A stretch of 64,000 nucleotides of DNA, taken from the NCBI RefSeq assembly GCF_014205135.1, contig NZ_JACHMY010000001.1:4278001-4342000 (forward strand), given 5' to 3'. Both the position numbers and the translations under genes were made by a program. Of the stretch, positions 8,824-18,002 are shown one piece after another. Every line of letters begins with the position of its first letter. The first letter of the stretch is position 1. The DNA is from Kribbella italica. Lineage in GTDB: Bacteria; Actinomycetota; Actinomycetes; Propionibacteriales; Kribbellaceae. The notes beneath the pieces are model-generated. The model worked only from the letters and a program-made list of their open reading frames with translations. It was not told the origin of the DNA and made no database searches.

Positions 8824-9090
8824 CTAGTCCAGCCCGAGGCGGGCGCGGACCTCCGGGCGGCGCAGCGGTGGGACCGTCTGCGGCGGCACCCGGCGGGCCG
8901 GCATCTCCTCGAGCAGCGCCTCGGTGATGCGGGCGACCTCGGCGGCGGCGCGCTCGATCGGTTCGCGGGTGGTGGCGCTGAGCGAACCGACGCCGGTCAC
9001 CTTACGGACGTACTGGAGGGCCGCCGCGTAGATCTCCTCGGAGGTCGCGGACGGCTCCAGGCCTCTCAGGACAGTGATGTTTCGGCACAT
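8824..9090 (-). CDS. DUF2277 family protein
   Basis: Small protein of 88 residues beginning MCRNITVLRGLEPSATSEE, the N-terminus typical of DUF2277. It continues with a helical AALQYVRKVTG segment and ends in a basic, proline-rich tail. Function of the family is unknown to me. The start ATG is at 9090. The gene is convergent with the TetR gene (15-base gap) and divergent from the membrane protein at 9148. Confidence 0.85.
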   Translation of the reverse strand: MCRNITVLRGLEPSATSEEIYAAALQYVRKVTGVGSLSATTREPIERAAAEVARITEALLEEMPARRVPPQTVPPLRRPEVRARLGLD

Positions 9091-9112
9091 GCTCCGACGG
9101 TACGCGGAGCCG

Positions 9113-9141
9113 GGGACAACCGGCGGCGTCGCGGTTACAGT
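9113..9141 (+). promoter_or_regulatory. Putative promoter, leaderless for the gene at 9148
   Basis: GGGACA (9113-9118), a 17-base spacer and TACAGT (9136-9141) resemble a SigA-type promoter. The downstream ATG begins 7 bases after the -10, where transcription would start, so the mRNA would be leaderless; no ribosome site is present. Confidence 0.45.
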
Positions 9142-9147
9142 TTTGAG

Positions 9148-9852
9148 ATGGAGCTGGTGCTGTTCGTCTTGGGCGGCGGAGGGGTCGCCGCGGCCGGGCG
9201 GTACGCCTGGGCCCGGCGGATGGCCAAGCGCCGGCAGGCCGCCGAGCTGGCCGACGTACGGCGGCTCGCCGACGAGGACGTCACCCAGTACGGCGAACAG
9301 CTGGCCCGGCTGGGCGACGTACTCGCCGGGCGCGAGCTGGATGCGGCGGCACGCGCGGACTACCAGACCTCCCTCGACTTGTACGAGCAGGCGAAGCGCG
9401 CGGTCCCCCGGCTGGACGACCTCGACGCGGTCAGCGGTGTGACCGCCGCCCTGGCGGACGGGCGGTACGCGATCGCCTGCGTCCAGGCCCGAGTCACCGG
9501 CCGCCCGATCCCCGAGCGCCGCGTCTCCTGCTACTTCAACGCCCAGCACGGCCCGTCGACCACCGACGTGGTCTGGACTCCCGCGAACGGCGGCACCCGC
9601 AAGGTCGCCGCGTGCGCCCAGGACGCCGCCCGGATCGCCGCCGGCGACGAGCCCGACAAGCACTACCCCAAGGACCGCGACTTCCAGTTCGCCTTCTGGG
9701 AACCCTACGACCCGGACCAGCCGTTCAGGTTCGGCTTCTGGGACATCGCCGGCGCCCGCGCGGTCAAGATCCACCTCCGGCTGGAGCCGATCGCAATGAC
9801 CGGCCGCGGCCGCAGGGATCCCACCATCGTCCGGCGCGACCGCAACTGCTGA
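9148..9852 (+). CDS. Conserved actinobacterial membrane-anchored protein of unknown function
   Basis: Protein of 234 residues. One N-terminal hydrophobic helix (about residues 2-19, ending in a basic ARRMAKRRQ stretch) suggests a cytoplasmic-facing anchor. A charged helical region follows (about 30-90), then a compact domain with RVSCYFNAQHGPSTTDVVW and KVAACAQDAARI at about 127-165. The two Cys and the His could form a metal or structural site, but this is a guess. The C-terminal part is rich in aromatic residues (FQFAFWEPYDPDQPFRFGFW). I recognise the CYFN-HGPST / ACAQDA pattern from other actinobacterial hypothetical proteins but know no function. Its last codons run into a short local repeat. 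Confidence 0.75.
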   Translation: MELVLFVLGGGGVAAAGRYAWARRMAKRRQAAELADVRRLADEDVTQYGEQLARLGDVLAGRELDAAARADYQTSLDLYEQAKRAVPRLDDLDAVSGVTAALADGRYAIACVQARVTGRPIPERRVSCYFNAQHGPSTTDVVWTPANGGTRKVAACAQDAARIAAGDEPDKHYPKDRDFQFAFWEPYDPDQPFRFGFWDIAGARAVKIHLRLEPIAMTGRGRRDPTIVRRDRNC

Positions 9853-9945
9853 CCCCGCAACGGCGATCCGGCGAGCGTCCGGCGCGACCGCACCGCTGGC
9901 CCTGCGACGGCCGCGGGGATCCGCCGCGACTGACCCCGCAACGGC
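9828..9945. repeat. Short imperfect tandem duplication at the 3' end of the 9148 gene
   Basis: CGTCCGGCGCGACCGCA occurs at 9828-9844 and 9876-9892 (48 bases apart). CTGACCCCGCAACGGC occurs at 9849-9864 and 9930-9945. The first copies include the end of the coding sequence, so the spacer before the GNAT gene is built from duplicated gene-end sequence. Confidence 0.7.
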
Positions 9946-9959
9946 CTCAGACTGACTCG

Positions 9960-10838
9960 ATGGGACTCCCCGACGGGCTCGTCGCGCGCGCCCCGCGGCT
10001 GACCGACGCGGCCGCGATCTTCGAGCTGCTCGCGGCCTCCAACACCCGTCTGACCGGCTCGCCCGACGCCACGCTCGCCGGTGTCGCGGCGGGACTGACC
10101 GCGCCGGGGTTCCAGCGCGAGACCGACGGCTGGCTGATCGTCGACGACGCCGACCGTGCGGTGAACTTCGGCGCGGTCGTCCTCGGCCGGCACGCCGACC
10201 TGATGATCTGCGGCCCCGACTCCCCCGGCGCGGACTGGCTGCTCGACAGCGCGATCACGCGGGTCACCCGCGGCACCAGGCTGGAGATCGCCGTCCTCCG
10301 CCAGAACGAGCCGCTGCGCGCGCTGATCACCTCCCGCGGGTTCGTCCGCGGCACCAGCTACTTCCAGATGCGCGTCGACCACACCGCGCCGATCGCCGGA
10401 CCAGAGCCGCCGGCCGGGGTCGCGCTCACCAGCCCGTACGACGAGGAGACGCGCCGCGCGGCGTACGGCGTACTGGCCGACGGTTTCGCCGATCAGGCGG
10501 CGGACGCGATGCCGCCGTACGACGAATGGCCCGGGTCAGGAGTCACGCTGGCCACCCTCGACGGGCGCCCGGTCGCGGCGATCGTCACCGAGAACACCTA
10601 CGCCGAAACCGACCACTGCGGCTACGTAGCCCGCCTGGCCGTCCTCCCCGAAGCCCGCGGCCGCGGACTGGGTCGCTTCTTCCTCCAGCACACCTTCGCC
10701 ACCGACGCCGCAGCCGGCTTGACCGGCACGATGCTCGACGTCGACAGCAACAACCCGACCCCGGCCCTCGGCCTCTACGAGTCGGTCGGCCTCCGTACCA
10801 CCCGCGTCTCCGACGACTGGAGCCTCGTCGTCGAGTGA
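9960..10838 (+). CDS. GNAT-family N-acetyltransferase (two-lobed)
   Basis: Protein of 292 residues. The C-terminal half holds a clear GNAT acetyl-CoA site: ARLAVLPEARGRGLGRFF at about residues 226-243, then LDVDSNNPTPALGLYESVGL. The N-terminal half looks like a degenerate GNAT fold (ARAPRLTDAAAIFELLAAS) without an RGxGxG motif. The layout recalls tandem-GNAT proteins such as mycothiol synthase, but no specific substrate can be assigned. ATG 9960 is the first start giving the family N-terminus. It is convergent with moeZ across a strong terminator. Confidence 0.82.
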   Translation: MGLPDGLVARAPRLTDAAAIFELLAASNTRLTGSPDATLAGVAAGLTAPGFQRETDGWLIVDDADRAVNFGAVVLGRHADLMICGPDSPGADWLLDSAITRVTRGTRLEIAVLRQNEPLRALITSRGFVRGTSYFQMRVDHTAPIAGPEPPAGVALTSPYDEETRRAAYGVLADGFADQAADAMPPYDEWPGSGVTLATLDGRPVAAIVTENTYAETDHCGYVARLAVLPEARGRGLGRFFLQHTFATDAAAGLTGTMLDVDSNNPTPALGLYESVGLRTTRVSDDWSLVVE

Positions 10839-10873
10839 GCCGTACCGCGGGGAGGTCCTGCACCGGATCAGCG

Positions 10874-10907
10874 AAGCCCCCGCCGGACCGGAGTACGGCG
10901 GGGGCTT
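10874..10907. terminator. Bidirectional stem-loop terminator
   Basis: Perfect 12-bp stem AAGCCCCCGCCG / CGGCGGGGGCTT with a 10-base loop, placed between the convergent GNAT and moeZ genes. Confidence 0.8.
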
Positions 10908-10921
10908 GCTCGGGCGATGAC

Positions 10922-12112
10922 TCAGTACGACGGCTGGGACGGGTCGATCTGGTCGACCCAGGCGACCACGCCGCCGCCGACGTGCACGGCGTCGGAGAAG
11001 CCGGCGCCCTTGGCGATCGCGAGGACCTCGGCCGAGCGCACGCCGGACTTGCAGTGGAAGACCAGCTGCTTGTCCTGCGGGAGCTTCTCCAGGGCGACAC
11101 CAGTCAGGAACTGGTCCTTCGGGATCAGCACCGAGCCGGGGATCTTGTTGATCTCGTACTCGTTCGGCTCGCGGACGTCGACCAGGACGAAGTCCTTCTC
11201 GCCGTTGTCCTTGAGCTTGATCCACTCGTTCAGCTGCTTGACCGAGATGGTCGCGCCGGCGGCGGCGTCGGCCGCCTCCTCGGTGATCGCGCCGCAGAAG
11301 TTCTCGTAGTCGATCAGCCCGGTGACGGTCGGGTTCTCGCCGCAGATCGCGCAGTTCGGGTCCTTGCGGACCTTCAGGGCGCGCCAGTTCAGGTCGAGGG
11401 CCTCGTAGATGTTCAGCCGGCCCAGCGACGGGTCGCCGATCCCGGTGAGCAGCTTGATCGCCTCGGTCACCTGAGCGGCACCGACCGACGCGCAGAGCAC
11501 GCCCAGGACGCCGCCCTCGGCGCAGGACGGGACCATGCCCGGCGGCGGCGGCTCGGGGTAGAGGCAGCGGTAGCAGGGACCGTTCTCGGCCCAGAACACG
11601 CTGACCTGGCCGTCGAAGCGGTAGATCGAGCCCCAGACGTACGGCTTGCCGAGCAGCACCGCGGCGTCGTTCACCAGGTACCGGGTGGCGAAGTTGTCAG
11701 TGCCGTCGACGATCAGGTCGTACTGCTCGAAGATCTCGAACACGTTGTCGTTGTCGAGCCGGGTCTCGTGCAGGACGACGTTCGTGTACGGGTTGGCCTC
11801 GAGGATCGAGTCCTTGGCCGACTGCGCCTTGGACCGGCCGACGTCGGACTGGCCGTGGATGATCTGGCGCTGCAGGTTGGACTCGTCGACGGTGTCGAAC
11901 TCGACGATGCCCAGAGTGCCGACGCCGGCCGCGGCCAGGTACAGCAGCGCGGGACTGCCGAGCCCGCCGGCGCCGATGACCAGCACCTTGGAGTTCTTCA
12001 GCCGCTTCTGACCGGCCATCCCGACCTCGGGGATGATCAGGTGCCGCGAGTACCGGCGGACCTCGTCGATGGTCAGCTCGTCGGCCGGTTCGACCAGCGG
12101 TGGCAGTGACAC
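10922..12112 (-). CDS. moeZ: MoeZ adenylyltransferase/sulfurtransferase
   Basis: E1-like enzyme of 396 residues that adenylates and sulfurylates small sulfur-carrier proteins (MoaD, CysO, ThiS type). ThiF domain: SRHLIIPEVGMAGQKRL, nucleotide site VLVIGAGGLGSPALL near residue 48, DGTDNFATRYLVND, zinc Cys pairs CYRC and CAIC, and the catalytic-Cys region PSCAEGGVLG. C-terminal rhodanese domain (about 285-396) keeps its active-site loop HCKSGVRSAE with Cys near 354. Full length and both catalytic cysteines present argue for an active bifunctional enzyme, as Mtb Rv3206c. It is monocistronic as far as seen, with its promoter in 12113-12248. Confidence 0.95.
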   Translation of the reverse strand: MSLPPLVEPADELTIDEVRRYSRHLIIPEVGMAGQKRLKNSKVLVIGAGGLGSPALLYLAAAGVGTLGIVEFDTVDESNLQRQIIHGQSDVGRSKAQSAKDSILEANPYTNVVLHETRLDNDNVFEIFEQYDLIVDGTDNFATRYLVNDAAVLLGKPYVWGSIYRFDGQVSVFWAENGPCYRCLYPEPPPPGMVPSCAEGGVLGVLCASVGAAQVTEAIKLLTGIGDPSLGRLNIYEALDLNWRALKVRKDPNCAICGENPTVTGLIDYENFCGAITEEAADAAAGATISVKQLNEWIKLKDNGEKDFVLVDVREPNEYEINKIPGSVLIPKDQFLTGVALEKLPQDKQLVFHCKSGVRSAEVLAIAKGAGFSDAVHVGGGVVAWVDQIDPSQPSY

Positions 12113-12248
12113 GGGCGCTCCTCGTCAGCGGGAATATCGGGGGGATTCCGGGTTCAACCGTCCTTCCCTCTCCCATGTTCCCGCACCGGCCCAAGCCACT
12201 GGTCAGGAGTCCGCATTCCGGTACAGCCGTCTCAGCAACGAGACGAGC

Positions 12249-12278
12249 GGGCGGCACCGCCGGCCGGCGGTGCCGCCC
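12249..12278. terminator. Perfect 30-bp palindrome, terminator of the first esterase gene
   Basis: GGGCGGCACCGCCGG followed directly by its reverse complement (15-bp arms, no spacer), beginning 6 bases downstream of the stop at 12284. No U-tract, as common in actinomycetes. Confidence 0.75.
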
Positions 12279-12283
12279 TGGGG

Positions 12284-14998
12284 TCAGTCGTTGTCGGTGA
12301 TCGTCCCCGTCACGCTGAACGGCAGCTTCAGCTCGCCACCGACCACCTCCGTGACGGCCGCGGTGAAGGTCTCGGCGGGCTCCTTCACCTTGTCGTCGAT
12401 CAGCCGGACCTCGATCACGCCCTTGGTCTGGCCGGGCTCGACGTACCCGTAGAACGAACGCGACGGCGGCTCCTCGTCGAGGGCCTTGAAGTCCTTGCCG
12501 AGAACGGCGGTGCCGTCCTTCAGCTCGCCCTCGACCGACACGTACTGGTCGCTCGGGGCCGACAGCGTGATCGGGAACTTCAGCACCTTCGCGTTCTCCT
12601 TCGCCGTCGCCGTGCCGACCTTCAGCGTCGGCGTCGGGTCGTCGTCGATGACCAGCCCGTGCCCGAACGACTCGTCCAGCAACCCGTCGTGCGGGACCGA
12701 CAGGACCAGGCTGAAGGCCAGGTCGGCGCTGTCGCGGGTGTTCGCCGTGATCGGCACGGTGATCTTCTCCCGGGTCTGACCGGGCTTGAACACGATCTTG
12801 CGCGCCACCTGGCCGACCGAGCTGCCGAGGTCGCCGTTCGTCTCGGCGTACACGCTGACCGGGCGGATGCTCGGCCGCGAGAGCGTCACGAAGAAGTCGA
12901 CGTTCTTGGTCCCGGTGTCGCCCTCTCGCACCTTGACGTTCGACGCGGACAGCTTCGGCAGCAGCACTGCCGGCGCCGACGTCCCGACACCCGGCCGCGA
13001 GAACGACAGGTCGCTCAGGAGCACCGTGCCACTCGCCACCCGGTCGGTCCGCAGCTCGACCGCCCGGACGTCGCTCAGGTCGATCCCCTTCAGCGACGCG
13101 ATCGGCACCCGGACGGTCCGGAGCAGGTTCTTCGGCGTGATGTCACCCGCGCCAGGCATCCGCACCAGCGCGTCGCCGAGGGTGGAGGCCGGCACCGACG
13201 CGGCCCGGCCGTGCCCGTCGACCACCCGGACGCTCAGGTCGGTCCGCGGCGCTCCGGCCGCATCAGGGGCCGCCCGGAACGTCAGAGCGGCGTACCGACG
13301 GACGTCACGCTGGCCGGCAGCCACCGGAACCCGCAGTACGCCGTCCTTGCCGGTCCAGCTCAGCTTGGTGACACCTAGCGTCGGCGTCTGCGCCGCGAAC
13401 CACGCTGGGATCCAGTGTGGCGTCTGGCTCGGGTCCTCGACCTGCACGCAGTCCGACGAGCACACCGTCGCCTTGGCCTTCCCGGAGACCGCTCCGGCCG
13501 GCAGCGGCTGGTCCAGCCTGGACAGGTCGCGCCGGTCAGCGGCAGGAGCCTGCGCGACCACCCGTACGACGGCCTTGCCGGTCGAAGCGGCCTTGCCGTT
13601 GGAGCCGTCGAGCAGCGGCAGCAGCTGCTTCTCGTGGCCCAGCTGCAGCCGGAAGAAGCCCGCCACGTACGCCGTACCGACGGCCTGCTGCTCCTTGGCC
13701 TTCAGCCGGCCCGCGTACTTGGGCCCGCAGGGCGACTCGGCGCCCTCCTCGTACCAGTCGTCGTTGGAAGGGGCCACCGACTGGCCAGGGGTCCACTCGG
13801 TGTTGAAGAAGTTGTGGTTGGCGCCCAGCACCGTGACGGTCGAGCGCGGCGCGTTGTCGCCGGTGACCGCGTAGCGGGTGTCGTCGTAGAACTTCTGGCC
13901 CTGCAGGTCGGAGACGTCACCGTCGCAGTACGGCAGGACGACGCTCATCGCGACCCCGGGCACGGTCGCCCGGGCGAAGTCGGTCGGCGCGAGCGGGAGC
14001 ACCGCGCGGATCCCGTACTTGCCGCCGCGATCGGCGTTGAGTACGGCGGCCCGCGCCACGCCGTCACCGCCACGCGAGTGACCCATCAGACCGACGGTGC
14101 GCAGGTCGACCTTGCCGACGAACTTGGTCCCGAACGGACCGCCGCCGACGGTCGACCACTTCGTCCACAGGTCGAGGTGGTCGAGCACCAGCTCGGCCCG
14201 GGCCTGCGCGCCGGCGTCGTACGCGTCGCTGTCCCAGGCGTTGATCGCGTTGGCGCTGATCGAGACGACCTGGTAGCCGTGGCTGGCCAGGGCCTCGGCC
14301 GGGCCGTCGTACCCGCGGTAGCTCGGGATCGGCTTCCAGACGCCGGTGCACGGCCAGGGCTTGTCCGGGTACGGGCCGTTCTCGTCGCCGCCGTAGCAGA
14401 CCTGGTGACGGCCGTGCAGGAAGACGACCAGCGGGCGCGGGCCGGTCGCACCGCGCGGCGCGTAGACCTTGCCGCGAAGCTCCGACTTCTGCTTGAGCCC
14501 GGGCAGGTAGACGGCCTCGTCACCGAGGTTGTACTCCGAGGTCTCGACCGCGTACCTGCCCTTGGCGCCGGGATCGTCGGCCAGCGCCGGTCCCATCTTC
14601 GCTTTCAGCCAGTCCGCGTCGGTCGGTCCGGCCGCGGCCCTGGACCGCTTGCCGTCGCCGTCCGGGTCGCCGGACCAGGTCAACTTCACGTCCCGGGCCT
14701 TCAGCACGGCCGGGTCCTTGCTGATCAGCGAGACGCTCCGGCGATCGGCCGACTCCTTGGCCACGCCGATCACGCGGCCGTCGACCGACAGCACCGGAAG
14801 CGCGTCTCGTAACGGGACCTGACGATCCAGGTCGAGCGTCACCCGGTACCCGCCGGCGACGCGTTCGATCTGCCAGTCATTGCTCTTGGCAACAGTATGC
14901 GGAGCGGGGGACGGTGCCGCCGATGCCTGCGGCACCAGTCCCCAGCCCAGTAGTGCGACCATCCCCAGCGACAGTGTTTTGCTGCCGATCAACCGCAC
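12284..14998 (-). CDS. Secreted alpha/beta-hydrolase (esterase-like) with Calx-beta domains, copy A
   Basis: Exported protein of 904 residues. Signal peptide about 1-28 (LGMVALLGWGLVPQASAA). A beta-rich N-domain leads to an alpha/beta hydrolase with VVFLHGRHQVCYGG, nucleophile elbow GLMGHSRGGDG (Ser near 303), acid candidate LPYCDGDVSD and catalytic His candidate GANHNFFN. A jelly-roll-like region follows, then two Calx-beta modules (about 675-904; VREGDTGTKNVDFFVTLSRPS, DDDPTP, DDKVKEPAETF), usually Ca-binding or adhesive. GTG 14998 follows an AAGGGAA site. The paralog at 15146-17902 has the same architecture. The substrate is unknown; a polymer-acting esterase or peptidase-like hydrolase is possible. 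Confidence 0.82.
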   Translation of the reverse strand: MRLIGSKTLSLGMVALLGWGLVPQASAAPSPAPHTVAKSNDWQIERVAGGYRVTLDLDRQVPLRDALPVLSVDGRVIGVAKESADRRSVSLISKDPAVLKARDVKLTWSGDPDGDGKRSRAAAGPTDADWLKAKMGPALADDPGAKGRYAVETSEYNLGDEAVYLPGLKQKSELRGKVYAPRGATGPRPLVVFLHGRHQVCYGGDENGPYPDKPWPCTGVWKPIPSYRGYDGPAEALASHGYQVVSISANAINAWDSDAYDAGAQARAELVLDHLDLWTKWSTVGGGPFGTKFVGKVDLRTVGLMGHSRGGDGVARAAVLNADRGGKYGIRAVLPLAPTDFARATVPGVAMSVVLPYCDGDVSDLQGQKFYDDTRYAVTGDNAPRSTVTVLGANHNFFNTEWTPGQSVAPSNDDWYEEGAESPCGPKYAGRLKAKEQQAVGTAYVAGFFRLQLGHEKQLLPLLDGSNGKAASTGKAVVRVVAQAPAADRRDLSRLDQPLPAGAVSGKAKATVCSSDCVQVEDPSQTPHWIPAWFAAQTPTLGVTKLSWTGKDGVLRVPVAAGQRDVRRYAALTFRAAPDAAGAPRTDLSVRVVDGHGRAASVPASTLGDALVRMPGAGDITPKNLLRTVRVPIASLKGIDLSDVRAVELRTDRVASGTVLLSDLSFSRPGVGTSAPAVLLPKLSASNVKVREGDTGTKNVDFFVTLSRPSIRPVSVYAETNGDLGSSVGQVARKIVFKPGQTREKITVPITANTRDSADLAFSLVLSVPHDGLLDESFGHGLVIDDDPTPTLKVGTATAKENAKVLKFPITLSAPSDQYVSVEGELKDGTAVLGKDFKALDEEPPSRSFYGYVEPGQTKGVIEVRLIDDKVKEPAETFTAAVTEVVGGELKLPFSVTGTITDND

Positions 14999-15102
14999 GA
15001 GGTTCCCTTCGTCGACGAACAGGTCGTCCGTCAGACCCCCGAGGCGGCGCATTGGTTGTCGTGGTCAACGGATCGGGACGAAAATCATGCCACGGTCCGA
15101 GG

Positions 15103-15128
15103 CCGCGTCATGCCACAGTCTGACGCGG
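15103..15128. terminator. Stem-loop downstream of the second esterase gene
   Basis: CCGCGTCA / TGACGCGG, a perfect 8-bp stem with a 10-base loop, 18 bases after the stop at 15146. It may separate the two paralogs transcriptionally. Confidence 0.5.
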
Positions 15129-15145
15129 CAACCACCGACGTGTGA

Positions 15146-17902
15146 TCAGCTCCGGTCGTCGTCCACGATCAGCCCGGACCGCGTCACCGGCCCGGCGAAC
15201 ACGACGCCGTCGACGGTGCCGACACAGATCGAGAACGACTCGGCCGGTTCCACGACCTTGTCGTTCAGCAGGTCGACCTGGATCCAGCCGACCCGCTCGC
15301 CGGCGCTCACGTGGCCGAACGCCTTGGGGATGCCCGGCGCGTAGCCCTGCAGGTCGGACCCGAGCTTGGCCGTCCCGTTGATCAGTTGGCCCTCGAAGGT
15401 GATCTCCTTCCCGGTCGGTGCCGACAGCCGGACCGGGAACCGCAGCCTGCCGGACGCCTCGTGGCCGACGGCGTCGCCGATCGTCAGCACCGGCGCCGGG
15501 TCGTCGTCCAGCACCACGCCGTCGGCCTGCGCGTCCCCGACGATCGCCTGCGTCGGCAGCGACAGCTGCAGCGTGCCCTTCAGGTCGTAGCCGTCCACGG
15601 TGTTCGCCTTCACCACGACGCTGACCTTCTGCTTCGTCTGCCCCGGCGCGAACACCAGCCGCCGGCTCACGTCCTCCGGCCGGGCCTCCCACGGATTCCC
15701 GGTGCTGGTCTCGGCCCACACAGTGACCGGTACGGCGGACGGCCGCGACAGCGACACCCAGTAGTCCAGCGAGGTGGTCCCGGTGTTGCCCTCGGTCGCC
15801 TTGGCGTCGGCCACCGACACACTAGGCAGCTTGACCGGAGCCGACGTGCCCAGACCGGCGCCGGAGAAAGCCAGGTCGGACAGGTAGATGGCACCGGCAG
15901 CAGTCCGGTCGGTGCGGAGCTCGACCGAGCGGATGTCCTTCCGGTCCAGCTTGCCCAGCCACCACAGCGGCAGCCGGACCGTCCGCAGCAGTGTCTTCGG
16001 CAGCGCGAAGTCGTTCGCGCCGGGCAGCCGGAGCAACGCGTCGCTGATCGCCGACACCGGCACGTTGACGAACTGGCCGCGCCCGTCCGTGACCCGCAGC
16101 GAGAGGTCCGGCCTGGCCAGACCAGTCGGCTCTGGCGAGGCGCGGAAGCTCAGCGCGGTGTACTTGGTGACGTCCCGCTGCCCGGCGGGCAGGTCGAAGC
16201 GCACCGAGCCGGTCGGGCCTGTCCACCGCAGCCTGGTGACGGCAGTGGTCGGTGCTGTCCTGGCGATGGCTGACGAGTTCCAGTGCGGCATCTTCCAGCC
16301 GTCGTACGACGTCCAGCACGGAGGCAGCGCCGGGGCGGGTCCGCTGTCGTCGGGCAGGCCCGCGCAGACCTCGGCCTTCGCGGCTCCGCTGACAGCGCCG
16401 GCCGGCAGCGCGGCGTCCAGCCGGTTCACGTCCCGCCGCTGTGCCCCCGGTGCCTGCGACACCACGCGGACGACGGCCTTGCCCACCGACTCGGCGCGGG
16501 TGTTAGACCCGTCGAACAGCGGTAGCAGTGCCTGCTCGCGGCCCAGCTCGAGCCGGAAGAAGCCCGCGATGTACGCCCGGCCGACGGCCTGCTGCTGTAC
16601 GGCGGTCAGCCGCATGCCGCCTCGGACCGAGCACGGGCTGGTCGTCGTACCGTCGTCGTAGCCGTCGTCGAACGAGGGCGCGACCGACTGGCCGGGCGTC
16701 CACTCGCGGTTGAAGAAGTTGTGGTTGGTGCCGAGCACCAGCAGCGTCGACCGGCGGGCCTGGTCCGGCGTGACGGCGTACCGGCTGTCGTCGTAGAGCT
16801 TCTGGCCCTGCAGGTCGACGACGTCGCCGTCGCAGTACGGCAGCAGCACGCTCATCGCCACGCCGGGCACGGTTGGCCGGGAGAAGTCGACCGGTGCCAG
16901 CGGCAGCACCGCGCGGATGCCGTACTTGCCACCTCGGTCAGCGTTGAGGAGCGCGGCCCGGGCAACGCCCTCGCCACCGCGCGAGTGGCCCATCAGGCCG
17001 ACGCTGCCGAGGTCGACCTTGCCGACGTACTGCTTGCCGTACGGGCCGCCGCCGGTGGTCGACCACTGCTTCCACAGGTCGAGGTGGGCCAGGACCAGCT
17101 GCGCGCGGGCCATCGCACCGCCGTCGTAGGTGCCGTCGTCCCAGGCGTTGATCGCGTTCGCGCTGATCGAGACGACCTGGTAGCCGTGGCTGGCCAGTGC
17201 CCAAGCAGGGCTGTCGTAGCCGCGGAAGCTGGGGATCGGCTTCCACTGGCCGGTGCACGGCCAGGGCTTGTCCGGGTACGGGCCGTTCTCGTTGCCGCCG
17301 TAACAGACCTGATGGCGGCCGTGCAGAAACACCACCAGCGGCCGGGGCCCAGTCGCACCGACAGGGGTGTAGACCCGGCCCTGCAGCTCGGCCTTGTGGC
17401 CCAGGTCCGGCAGGTTGATCGCCTCGGCACCCAGGTTGTACTCCGACAGGCCGACGCCGTACTGGCCGAGCGCAGCGGGGTCGACTGCGTTCGCCGGGCC
17501 CGGTGGCAGCTGCTGCCACTCCTTGAGCAGCGTCGGGTCGGTGGTGGAGCGTCCGCCCTTACCCCTGTTGAGCTCGGTCGACCAGACCAGCGTGACCTGC
17601 TGACCGCTGCGGACCGACTTGTCTTGGGTGACGACGGTGAGCGTACGGCGGTCCGCCGACGCCTTCGCCGTACCGACGACCCGGCCGTCGACCGCCAGCA
17701 GCGGCAGGGCCGCACGCATCGGTACCGGTTCGGCCAGCCGCAGCGTGACCTCGTACCCGGTGGCGACCGGCTTGATCGACCAGTCCTTGCTCTCGGTCGG
17801 CGACGCCTGGCCGGTCATGGGTGCTGCCTGACTCTGGTTCGCCGGGACCAGCAGTGCCAACGCTAGGACCGGCACCACCCCCAGCCTCGCGAACAACCGC
17901 AC
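15146..17902 (-). CDS. Secreted alpha/beta-hydrolase (esterase-like) with Calx-beta domains, copy B
   Basis: Exported protein of 918 residues, paralog of the gene at 12284-14998. Signal peptide about 1-27 (VVPVLALALLVPANQSQAA). Same hydrolase signature: FLHGRHQVCYGGNENGPYPD, Ser near 304 in GLMGHSRGGEG, LLPYCDGDVVD and GTNHNFFN. The C-terminus has two Calx-beta modules (TEGNTGTTSLDYWVSLSRPS; DDDPAPVL; NDKVVEPAESF). It carries an extra Cys-containing insertion (VCAGLPDDSGPAPALPPCW) that copy A replaces with CSSDC. GTG 17902 follows AAGGGGG. The pair looks like an old tandem duplication: conserved in the hydrolase core, diverged elsewhere. Being upstream on the minus strand, B could be read through into A, though a stem lies between. 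Confidence 0.82.
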   Translation of the reverse strand: MRLFARLGVVPVLALALLVPANQSQAAPMTGQASPTESKDWSIKPVATGYEVTLRLAEPVPMRAALPLLAVDGRVVGTAKASADRRTLTVVTQDKSVRSGQQVTLVWSTELNRGKGGRSTTDPTLLKEWQQLPPGPANAVDPAALGQYGVGLSEYNLGAEAINLPDLGHKAELQGRVYTPVGATGPRPLVVFLHGRHQVCYGGNENGPYPDKPWPCTGQWKPIPSFRGYDSPAWALASHGYQVVSISANAINAWDDGTYDGGAMARAQLVLAHLDLWKQWSTTGGGPYGKQYVGKVDLGSVGLMGHSRGGEGVARAALLNADRGGKYGIRAVLPLAPVDFSRPTVPGVAMSVLLPYCDGDVVDLQGQKLYDDSRYAVTPDQARRSTLLVLGTNHNFFNREWTPGQSVAPSFDDGYDDGTTTSPCSVRGGMRLTAVQQQAVGRAYIAGFFRLELGREQALLPLFDGSNTRAESVGKAVVRVVSQAPGAQRRDVNRLDAALPAGAVSGAAKAEVCAGLPDDSGPAPALPPCWTSYDGWKMPHWNSSAIARTAPTTAVTRLRWTGPTGSVRFDLPAGQRDVTKYTALSFRASPEPTGLARPDLSLRVTDGRGQFVNVPVSAISDALLRLPGANDFALPKTLLRTVRLPLWWLGKLDRKDIRSVELRTDRTAAGAIYLSDLAFSGAGLGTSAPVKLPSVSVADAKATEGNTGTTSLDYWVSLSRPSAVPVTVWAETSTGNPWEARPEDVSRRLVFAPGQTKQKVSVVVKANTVDGYDLKGTLQLSLPTQAIVGDAQADGVVLDDDPAPVLTIGDAVGHEASGRLRFPVRLSAPTGKEITFEGQLINGTAKLGSDLQGYAPGIPKAFGHVSAGERVGWIQVDLLNDKVVEPAESFSICVGTVDGVVFAGPVTRSGLIVDDDRS

Positions 17903-18002
17903 AACTGCCCCCTTGGTGCCATGGGCCGCGCGCGTGCGGGCCCCTCCCCCTACCTAGACGCCGGCGGGGGCAAAACGTTGCACGCCGGTGTCACCTTTGC
18001 AC

